From: Hyphococcus sp.
GTDB taxonomy: Bacteria > Pseudomonadota > Alphaproteobacteria > Caulobacterales > Parvularculaceae
Assembly: GCA_021776415.1 (NCBI GenBank)
Contig: JAJFFY010000059.1
Location: 1 to 33,368 of the forward strand
Reading direction: 5' to 3'
Length of the DNA: 33,368 bases
Every line of letters starts with the position of its first letter. Within the stretch, counting starts at the first letter, position 1. Both the position numbers and the translations under genes were made by a program. Below are positions 25,721 through 32,966 of this stretch, piece by piece. Under the pieces are notes generated by a model. It was not told the DNA's origin. It searched no databases and worked only from the letters and a program-made list of their open reading frames with translations.

Positions 25721-26834
25721 ATGCGCGCGGAAATGGAAACCCTTATCAAGCAAACCAGGCAGTCATTGGAACTGCTGAGGAGGCGTCTTTGACTGGGATC
25801 GGGCGCAACGCGAGCTTGACGAGCTGAACGCGCGCGCCGAAGACCCGCAGCTTTGGGACGATCCCGAAGCCGCGCAAGCCTTGATGCAAAAGCGCAATAG
25901 TCTCGAAGCGCAGATGAACGCCATCGGCGAGATTGAAAGCGAAATTGAAGACCTGACCGGACTGGCTGAACTTGCGGCCGAAGAGGGCGACGAGGCGAGC
26001 CTTGATGAAGCGCAAGCGATGATGGCGGCGGTGCACGAGCGCGCCGCGCAGGCAGAAATTGAGGCGCTGTTATCGGGCGAGGCGGACGCCAATAGTTGTT
26101 TTGTAGAAATCCATCCCGGCGCCGGCGGCACTGAGTCTAACGACTGGGCGGCGATGTTGTTGCGCATGTATGTGCGCTGGGCGGAAAAGCGCGGCTACAA
26201 GGTCGATGTGATCGAACAACAGGCGGGCGACGAGGCGGGAATTAAATCGGCGACCATCCACGTTAAAGGTCACAACGCCTATGGCTGGCTGAAAACCGAG
26301 TCCGGCGTGCATCGTCTGGTGCGGATATCGCCGTTCGATTCCAATGCGCGGCGCCACACGTCGTTTTCGTCGGTGTGGATCTATCCCGAAATCGACGACA
26401 AGATTGAAATCGACATTGATGAGAGCCAATGCCGGATCGACACCTATCGTGCGTCGGGCGCCGGTGGTCAGCATGTTAACACCACCGACTCCGCCGTGCG
26501 CATCACCCACGAGCCCTCGGGTATTGTTGTTCAATGTCAGAACGAACGCTCGCAACACAAAAACCGCGCCACCGCCTGGAACATGCTGCGCGCACGGCTT
26601 TATGAGCTGGAGCTGCAAAAGCGCGAAGAGGAAGCCGCGGCCACTGCGGCCAGCAAAACCGACATCGGCTGGGGCCACCAGATCCGCTCTTATGTGTTGC
26701 AGCCCTACCAGATGGTGAAAGATTTACGCACGCAAGTTGAAAGCCCGAGCCCTGATGCGGTGCTCGACGGCGATCTCGATCGCTTCATGTCAGCGGCGCT
26801 GGCCCAGAAGGTCGCCGGCGAAGGCGACAGCTAA
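25721..26834 (+). CDS. prfB: Peptide chain release factor 2, +1 programmed frameshift
   Basis: The coding sequence is joined from 25721-25789 and 25791-26834, giving 370 residues (E. coli RF2 has 365). The zero frame opens [20 protein letters not shown] and meets TGA at 25790-25792. Skipping T25790 continues as [20 protein letters not shown] in the long downstream frame. RF2 reads UAA and UGA and releases the peptide: the stop-codon tripeptide SPF is at residues 203-205 ([16 protein letters not shown]) and the catalytic GGQ at 248-250 ([15 protein letters not shown]). Synthesis is self-regulated: scarce RF2 slows termination at the internal UGA and favours frameshifting. It follows PBP1a by 75 bp, possibly in the same transcript. 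Confidence 0.96.
25778..25793 (+). promoter_or_regulatory. prfB +1 frameshift signal (internal SD, CTT TGA C)
   Basis: AGGAGG (25778-25783), one codon CGT, then CTT TGA C. This has the same layout and spacing as the known bacterial prfB site (AGG GGG TAT CTT TGA C), with an even better Shine-Dalgarno-like hexamer. Confidence 0.93.
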
Positions 26835-26879
26835 GCAAGTCGAATTTTCCGTGGTTCCATAAGATTGCTGGAATTTATC

Positions 26880-26891
26880 TGATTAATCAGG
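26880..26891 (+). promoter_or_regulatory. Palindrome CTGATTAATCAG, candidate operator of the Lrp/AsnC gene
   Basis: A perfect 12-bp palindrome ends 13 bp before the start codon of the regulator and is followed by TATATATCC. Position and AT-rich core fit an autoregulatory Lrp-family site. It is not proven. Confidence 0.5.
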
Positions 26892-26904
26892 TATATATCC
26901 TGCC

Positions 26905-27372
26905 ATGGATGAAATAGACCGGAAAATTTGCGGATTAGTTCAGTGTGAAGGGCGAAAATCCAGCGCTGAAATTGCCGACGCGGTGGGGGTGTCGGTCTCG
27001 ACCGCGAATGAGCGCGTCCGCCGTCTGACTTCAAACGGGACGATTGCCGCCTGGCGCGGCGTTCTGGACCCGGCGCATATGGGCATGGGGCTATGCGGTT
27101 TTATCCTTATCGACATGGCTTTCGAGGGCGAAGAAGAGGCAAAAGCGCTGTTGAGCGAACAACCTGAAATTCAGGAACTGCATCATATCAGCGGCGCCCA
27201 TTCCTATCTCGCCAAAGTCAGGCTCGCCGACACCGCTGCGATGCAGGCGTTTTTACAAAGCGTGGTCAAGCCCATCGCGGCGGTTCTCCGCACCGAGACG
27301 ATTTTTGTGCTTGAGACGGTCAAGGAAACCACCGAGATGGCGATCGCGCTGGCGCCGAAAACGCAATCGTAA
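26905..27372 (+). CDS. Lrp/AsnC-family transcriptional regulator
   Basis: A DNA-binding protein of 155 residues. The N-terminal winged helix-turn-helix begins MDEIDRKICGLVQCEGRKSS and has the recognition region EIADAVGVSVSTANERVRRL. The ligand-sensing RAM/AsnC_trans_reg domain follows from about residue 60 (MGMGLCGFILIDMAFEG, ELHHISGAHSYLAKVRLAD). The family senses amino acids and forms dimers to octamers. The gene sits 6 bp upstream of a FAD/NAD(P)-binding protein gene, so it probably controls that gene along with itself via the palindrome at 26880-26891. The effector is unknown. Confidence 0.88.
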   Translation: MDEIDRKICGLVQCEGRKSSAEIADAVGVSVSTANERVRRLTSNGTIAAWRGVLDPAHMGMGLCGFILIDMAFEGEEEAKALLSEQPEIQELHHISGAHSYLAKVRLADTAAMQAFLQSVVKPIAAVLRTETIFVLETVKETTEMAIALAPKTQS

Positions 27373-27378
27373 ATTATC

Positions 27379-28995
27379 ATGCGAACGCCCCGTCATATTG
27401 CACTGATCGGCTGCGGGTTTACCGGGACGAGCGCGTTTTTTCAGCTTGTCGATGGCTATCCGGTCAAGGAGATTACAATCTTCGAAACGTCGGGCGTGTT
27501 CGGGCCGGGCTATCCTTACCAGGAAGATGAGTGCTGCGATTACCTCATCAACAACACCACCGACACAATGTGTCTCGCGCCGACAAACCGGCGGGCGTTT
27601 CTGGACTGGCTAAAACAACATCCCGAGCAGGCGCCAGGCTTTGATGAAAAAGGCCATTTGCCGCGAAGCGTTTATGGCGCCTTCCTGAAAGATGTGTTCG
27701 CCTCGACGCTGACTGTGGCGGCGATCAAAGGCATTGCGGTTCGGCTAGTGGCGCATGAGGCGACGTCGATGCGCGAGGATGGCGACGGCCATGTGCATAT
27801 CGGCTGGAGTGGGGGCGATATCGTGGCCGATATGGCGATTTTGACTACCGGTCGCTGCCCGGATGTTAGCGCTGCCGTGGGCGAGGCGGCTGGCGGGCGC
27901 GTGATCCAAAACCATATCATGTCGGACGCGCTCGATGATGTCGCGCTGGACGCAAGCGTGCATGTGCTTGGCGCCTCGCTCAGCGCTTATGATGTCGTCA
28001 ACAGATTGTTCTCGCCCAGTACCGGTTGCCGGTTTGAGCCTTCTGACAATGGAGATCTCAAATTTATTCCAGGCGCCAATAACCGCCGCGTGGTTTTATG
28101 CTCGCGCAGCGGTCGCCTCAAAGCGGTGATCTCTCGCGCGCCCATGGCGATCACGCGAAAGCATTTCACCATCGATGCGTTGCGCAAGGCGGCTCGGACA
28201 AAACCGCTGACGCTCGACGATGTGGCGGGAATGATAAGCCGTGATGCCAAGGACAATGGCGTCGATCTCGACTGGCCGGCGATCCTTGATCCATACGCCG
28301 ACTGCCGCTCCGGCGACGACGTCAACAAACGCGCCGGTGCGTTGCTTGAGGCGGCAATTATTGCGGCGACAACGCCAAATAAGCCAGAGTCTGGCAAACC
28401 CGGCGCCGGCAACTTCCTAGTTGATTTCACCCATCATGCGCTGATGGATATTTGGGATGGGTTTGCAGAAAATCTTCTTAGCGCTGAGGCGGAAAAGCGC
28501 TATCGCGCGAAAGTCGAAACAGCGGCGCTGTGTTATGCGGCGGCCTGTCCGGCCTCGACCGCGCAAAAGCTGCTGGCGCTCCACCGCGCCGGGCGCCTTC
28601 GCGTCATTCGGGGCGTTGGCGATGTGCGGCCGGAGGACAAAAACGGTTTCACGATACACCATGCCCATGGCGCCGAACCGGCGCATGTTTTGGTGAATAC
28701 GACCGGCGGCGTTGACCGCATGGTCGCCAGCAGCGCTCAGCCGACGCTTATCAAAACCCTCGTCGCGACAGGCTTGCTGGGGCCTTATACGCGCGCCGGC
28801 GCGATCGCCAATGGCGCGGCGGTGGACATGGAAAATTATAAAATTACCGGCGCCAAAAATATTTATCTCGCCAACATGTTGCTGTGGGGGCCGGGTTTTT
28901 TCACCAGCTCGGCCTATTTAATGGCGGGTGTGGTGGAGCGTCTGCTCAAAGTGGCGTTTGAGAAGTTTTCTAATACCAACGGTCAACAAGAATGA
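27379..28995 (+). CDS. FAD/NAD(P)-binding protein (NAD_binding_9 type, YdhS-like)
   Basis: A protein of 538 residues. The N-terminal Rossmann fingerprint HIALIGCGFTGTSAFFQL is followed by the FAD-type acidic strand end EITIFETSGVFGPG. The region DYLINNTTDTMCLAPTNRRA and AFLDWLKQHPEQ resembles the PF13454 family, in which a flavin-binding domain is followed by a poorly understood C-terminal region. A second nucleotide-binding-like stretch is ASVHVLGASLSAYDVVNRLF. The C-terminal part has VNTTGGVDRMVASSAQ and NIYLANMLLWGPGFFTSSAY. It is presumably an oxidoreductase or monooxygenase-like flavoprotein, but no substrate can be named. Co-transcription with an Lrp/AsnC regulator hints at amino-acid or amine chemistry. 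A 16-bp perfect hairpin lies 80 bp downstream. Confidence 0.75.
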   Translation: MRTPRHIALIGCGFTGTSAFFQLVDGYPVKEITIFETSGVFGPGYPYQEDECCDYLINNTTDTMCLAPTNRRAFLDWLKQHPEQAPGFDEKGHLPRSVYGAFLKDVFASTLTVAAIKGIAVRLVAHEATSMREDGDGHVHIGWSGGDIVADMAILTTGRCPDVSAAVGEAAGGRVIQNHIMSDALDDVALDASVHVLGASLSAYDVVNRLFSPSTGCRFEPSDNGDLKFIPGANNRRVVLCSRSGRLKAVISRAPMAITRKHFTIDALRKAARTKPLTLDDVAGMISRDAKDNGVDLDWPAILDPYADCRSGDDVNKRAGALLEAAIIAATTPNKPESGKPGAGNFLVDFTHHALMDIWDGFAENLLSAEAEKRYRAKVETAALCYAAACPASTAQKLLALHRAGRLRVIRGVGDVRPEDKNGFTIHHAHGAEPAHVLVNTTGGVDRMVASSAQPTLIKTLVATGLLGPYTRAGAIANGAAVDMENYKITGAKNIYLANMLLWGPGFFTSSAYLMAGVVERLLKVAFEKFSNTNGQQE

Positions 28996-29075
28996 CCGCC
29001 CTCGCGTTCAAGCGCCACGCAGGCTTTCGCGCCGTAAGGCGCGGCGGCCAACAATAATTAACAATGGCGGCCTTG

Positions 29076-29111
29076 CCAAAGTGCAAAATGAAAGCTCATT
29101 TTGCACTTTGG
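29076..29111. repeat. Perfect 16-bp inverted repeat (hairpin)
   Basis: CCAAAGTGCAAAATGA (29076-29091) is exactly complementary to TCATTTTGCACTTTGG (29096-29111) around the 4-nt loop AAGC. It is the longest perfect hairpin in the window. There is no T-run after it on either strand, so it is not a standard intrinsic terminator. It may still end the flavoprotein transcript or protect its 3' end. The small GCGCC-GTAA-GGCGC hairpin at 29029-29042 precedes it. Confidence 0.8.
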
Positions 29112-29231
29112 TATCAACCCGAGCAGACTGATCTCACGCGAACGAAACAGACGATAGCTCCACGTCGCCAGTCATATGTTTCGCAGCCTTAGCCGTTTGC
29201 GCTCAGCATATTAATGCTTTGTTTACTTTCA

Positions 29232-29246
29232 TTAACAATGTATTAA
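29232..29246 (+). promoter_or_regulatory. CtrA-type binding site TTAA-N7-TTAA
   Basis: TTAA at 29232-29235 and 29243-29246 with exactly seven bases between, in an AT-rich stretch that also holds TTAA half-sites at 29211 and 29260. Its centre is about 72 bp upstream of the inferred 5' end of the candidate small RNA. AT-richness raises the chance of a fortuitous match. Confidence 0.45.
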
Positions 29247-29275
29247 ATCGTGAATATGGTTAATACGTTTTCACA

Positions 29276-29304
29276 TTGACGACGGCGTCTAGATAGCGTT
29301 CGAT
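29276..29304 (+). promoter_or_regulatory. Candidate promoter of the small RNA
   Basis: TTGACG (29276-29281), 17 bp, TTCGAT (29299-29304) is a housekeeping-type promoter with a good -35 and a weak -10. It would start transcription near 29311, exactly at the 5' hairpin. The CGTT at 29297-29300 could instead serve as an EcfG-type -10, but its -35 partner (GGAAC) is not matched. Confidence 0.4.
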
Positions 29305-29310
29305 ACTCCT

Positions 29311-29515
29311 TGTAGATACTAAGTCCCCCTCCCGGTATCTACATCGATTTGGTAAACCGAACACGGAGCAAAATTTCGAAAGAAGCCAAGCTTTGATAGA
29401 TCGTGAATCCCCACCCGCGCGATAGAACATGATCAAATATATGACCCGCTATTCGGCCGGACAGGGATAAATGATACAAGCGCGGGCGGCGCACACCGCC
29501 CGCGCTTGTTTTTTA
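29311..29515 (+). ncRNA. Candidate small RNA with C-rich 5' loop and intrinsic terminator
   Basis: No protein of reasonable size is encoded here, yet the stretch has the outline of a transcription unit. After promoter-like hexamers, GTAGATAC (29312-29319) pairs perfectly with GTATCTAC (29335-29342), presenting a 15-nt loop that contains TCCCCCTCCC. A second C-rich stretch, ATCCCCACCC, lies near 29405-29414. The unit ends in a 14-bp perfect stem with a T-run (29476-29514). C-rich, anti-Shine-Dalgarno-like loops in hairpins mark several alphaproteobacterial trans-acting RNAs (GsrN of Caulobacter, CcsR-type and NfeR1-type RNAs). An alternative is a leader/attenuator for the DUF3885-like gene that starts 53 bp downstream; the 13-codon frame at 29430-29471 (MIKYMTRYSAGQG) just before the terminator would then be a leader peptide, but it has no ribosome site. 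Confidence 0.55.
29476..29514 (+). terminator. Strong intrinsic terminator
   Basis: ACAAGCGCGGGCGG (29476-29489) and CCGCCCGCGCTTGT (29496-29509) form a perfect 14-bp GC-rich stem with a 6-nt loop, followed by TTTTTT (29509-29514). It is oriented for plus-strand transcription and ends about 54 bp before the next gene. Confidence 0.9.
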
Positions 29516-29567
29516 TTGGACGCGTGAAAATCATCGACGCATACTTGTCTCCTAGGGGGCTCGGGGC

Positions 29568-30134
29568 ATGAACGATTTCAAATCTTTCTGGAAACAGAAT
29601 TTCGCAGACGCGCTGCCGCTCGGTTATATGTTGCGTCAGCACATTGGCGAGCGATGGATCAGGTTCCATTCATTACCCAATTCAAAACGCTATCCGGACA
29701 GCCCCGATGACTATGCGACGTTGCTCCGGCGCGCGAATGCGTTGGCGGATAATGTTTTTCATCGCGCGGAAGCGTGCTGGCTTGTCATCAGTCGACCAGA
29801 CGGGGAAAGCGCCGATATTGCAGATATTGAGGCGAGGCTCGCCGCGCCGCTCGCGCGATCTTATCGATGGGTCGATGACCTTGGCGGCGGCGATCTCGTG
29901 GAATGGGGGACCAGCGCGGTGCCCTGTGTTTGGCGCGCCGGCAGGTTTGACCCATTGCTAAGGCGCATTGGCGATGGCGACGCCTATGGCGTGATCTGGG
30001 TGGCGCAAAAGTCGGGTGCGATTTTTGCGCCCTATGATGGCGGCAGCGATATTTTTGTTGCCGATCAGGCCGAGCGTCAGCGCCTCAGGCGGGAGTTTTC
30101 TGACTGGCTATCGCCGCGACGCGACGGGCTGTGA
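29568..30134 (+). CDS. DUF3885-like protein of unknown function
   Basis: A protein of 188 residues, cytosolic (no signal or membrane segment). The N-terminal region MNDFKSFWKQNFADALPLGY, ERWIRFHSLPNSKRYPDSPD and DYATLLRRANALADNVF resembles DUF3885 proteins, whose hallmark is a FHSLPxSKRY stretch. The rest is rich in Trp and Asp/Arg (SYRWVDDLGGGDLVEWGT, AYGVIWVAQKSGAIFAPYDG). DUF3885 is seen in immunity or SUKH-like contexts in other bacteria, but no toxin neighbour is visible here. It lies after a strong terminator and 207 bp before nuoE, in a place where nuoD would often be expected. Function unknown. Confidence 0.6.
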   Translation: MNDFKSFWKQNFADALPLGYMLRQHIGERWIRFHSLPNSKRYPDSPDDYATLLRRANALADNVFHRAEACWLVISRPDGESADIADIEARLAAPLARSYRWVDDLGGGDLVEWGTSAVPCVWRAGRFDPLLRRIGDGDAYGVIWVAQKSGAIFAPYDGGSDIFVADQAERQRLRREFSDWLSPRRDGL

Positions 30135-30341
30135 TGGGTGCGGCTGACGCGTTGGGCGCCGGGGCCGGTCAGTCGCCCTGACGGTGAGCGAATGCGAGGG
30201 CTTAAATGACTTACAATCCGCGCCGATAGCGACAACAAACCTCTTTCGTTTCGCGGCCAATCAAGTATGTCTGTTGCTTAAATCACGAGATATGAGCGGG
30301 CCGGCCCCTTGGGGCGACAACCCCACGAGGAGATCGACGAT

Positions 30342-31022
30342 ATGGCGAGCCGCAAACCAGCCAAAGACCAGCCCGGGTCGTTCAATTGGACCGCTGAGAA
30401 CCAGAGCTGGTGCGATAGCCAAATCAAAAAATATCCCGAAGGGCGCGAGAATTCCTGTGTCATTCCCTTCCTCTGGCGCGGCCAGAAGCAGGAGGGCTGG
30501 ATTTCGATCGCGATGATGGAGGCGATCGCCCGCCAGCTCGACATGCCGTATATCCGCGTCTACGAGGTTGCGACTTTCTATACGATGTTCAATCTCGCGC
30601 CGGTTGGCGAGTTCTACGTCCAGCTTTGCGGGACAACCCCATGCATGCTGCGCGGCGCTCATGATCTGCGCGAGGTGGCGAAAAACGTTATCGGCCCGGA
30701 AAATCATATCTCAGATGACGGGAAGTTGTCCTGGCTCGAAGTTGAATGTCTCGGCGCCTGCTGCAACGCGCCGATGGTGCAGATCTCTACCAATGACAGC
30801 GATCATTATTACGAAGATCTGACGCCGGAGAAATTTGAAGACCTGCTTGGCAAGCTGCGCCGCGGCGAAGAAGTAAAACCAGGCACGCAAAACGCCCAGC
30901 GCCACACCTCAGACCCGGAAGGCGACAACACAACGCTCACCGACACCTCGCTCTACGACGGATCGCGCGCGCAGCCTTTAAAAGAGATCCCAAATGCCGC
31001 GCCGGCAACACCGGCGGAGTGA
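30342..31022 (+). CDS. nuoE: NADH-quinone oxidoreductase subunit E
   Basis: The 24-kDa-type subunit of complex I, carrying a 2Fe-2S cluster (N1a) in the NADH-dehydrogenase arm; it binds NuoF. The start at ATG 30342 (MASRKPAKDQPGSFNWTAEN) follows a GAGGAG ribosome site; the open frame begins 33 nt earlier. Cluster ligands are seen in VQLCGTTPCMLRG (Cys96, Cys101) and VECLGACCNAPMV (Cys136, Cys140). The thioredoxin-like core ends at about 170. A 55-residue polar tail (KPGTQNAQRHTSDPEG to the end) is longer than in E. coli but common in alphaproteobacteria. The 207-bp region upstream contains no nuoD. The next gene starts 1 bp after the stop. Confidence 0.95.
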   Translation: MASRKPAKDQPGSFNWTAENQSWCDSQIKKYPEGRENSCVIPFLWRGQKQEGWISIAMMEAIARQLDMPYIRVYEVATFYTMFNLAPVGEFYVQLCGTTPCMLRGAHDLREVAKNVIGPENHISDDGKLSWLEVECLGACCNAPMVQISTNDSDHYYEDLTPEKFEDLLGKLRRGEEVKPGTQNAQRHTSDPEGDNTTLTDTSLYDGSRAQPLKEIPNAAPATPAE

Positions 31023-31023
31023 G

Positions 31024-31269
31024 ATGAACGCCCTCGACGATCAAAAGCGCAAAGCCGCCATCAAAGGCCTGATCAATATTGCGATCATTGAGGGCTTTGT
31101 ACTGATGGCGGTGGTCGGTATTTTTCTTTATACCGGCAATTTGGTCCATCTGGTCGGCGGGGTCATTGGCTCAACTCTGATTTTCGCGCCAATGTTTCTG
31201 CGCTGGTCGAGCGCCCATGGCGAGGTGATGAAGGCGAGGCCGAATGCTGGCAGGAGCGGCGATGTCTGA
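31024..31269 (+). CDS. Small membrane protein between nuoE and nuoF
   Basis: 81 residues (MNALDDQKRKAAIKGLINIA), a charged N-terminus, then two membrane helices (about 15-36, LINIAIIEGFVLMAVVGIFL, and 40-60, LVHLVGGVIGSTLIFAPMFL) and a short basic tail. Start chosen at ATG 31024, immediately after the nuoE stop. It is translationally packed between nuoE and the next small ORF, which suggests a role linked to complex I assembly or a membrane-bound partner. I do not recognise a named family. Unnamed URFs inside nuo operons are known from Paracoccus and other alphaproteobacteria. Confidence 0.75.
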   Translation: MNALDDQKRKAAIKGLINIAIIEGFVLMAVVGIFLYTGNLVHLVGGVIGSTLIFAPMFLRWSSAHGEVMKARPNAGRSGDV

Positions 31270-31477
31270 AGACGACAACCAAAGCCCGCATTACATTCCC
31301 GAGCTGGATCCGGAGAATTCGGAAAGCGGACCGAAGGTAAATCAGCGTATGCTTTGGTTTGTGTTTTTTGCCGGCTTGGCGTGCTTGGCCGCGGGCGCGG
31401 GATTATACGTTTCCGGGTTTGAAAATGCCGGATTAATTGTCGCCGGGATTGGCATAGTGGTGTTGGCGCCGTTGTAG
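31262..31477 (+). CDS. Second small membrane protein between nuoE and nuoF
   Basis: 71 residues from ATG 31262 (MSEDDNQSPHYIPELDPENS), overlapping the previous gene by 8 bp. The first 34 residues are acidic and hydrophilic. Two hydrophobic helices follow (MLWFVFFAGLACLAAGAGLY and AGLIVAGIGIVVLAPL). The layout (soluble acidic N-terminus plus a helical hairpin) suggests a membrane-anchored accessory protein. No family recognised. It lies 52 bp before nuoF. Confidence 0.7.
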   Translation: MSEDDNQSPHYIPELDPENSESGPKVNQRMLWFVFFAGLACLAAGAGLYVSGFENAGLIVAGIGIVVLAPL

Positions 31478-31529
31478 GTTTTTGCAGGGTTTTGATCGCG
31501 GGTGACACGCGGCGGAGATGGTAAGAGAA

Positions 31530-32837
<1,308 letters not shown>

Positions 32838-32845
32838 CCCAATAA

Positions 32846-32883
32846 ATTTGCACATAAGCGCGGAATCTGCTTTGTGCAATTTC
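32846..32883 (+). terminator. Imperfect hairpin after nuoF
   Basis: TTGCACATAAGC and GCTTTGTGCAA form an imperfect stem (32849-32879), extended by flanking A/T pairs and closing a short loop. It starts about 10 bp after the nuoF stop. It ends in CAATTTCG rather than a clean T-run, so this is at best a weak terminator or mRNA 3'-end structure. It supports nuoF being the last gene of its unit. Confidence 0.35.
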
Positions 32884-32966
32884 GTAATAGTGCTTGTGCC
32901 GCAGCGATTCTCGTGATTCTGTCTGCGCCAGGCGTTAAATGAGTCGAAATCAAAAAGGATCGAGTA

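Noticed and set aside
29200..29345. Possible replication origin in the AT-rich region with TTAA repeats
   Set aside because: No DnaA boxes (TTATCCACA-like) are seen, and no hemE, dnaA or parAB neighbours. A regulated promoter explains the stretch better.
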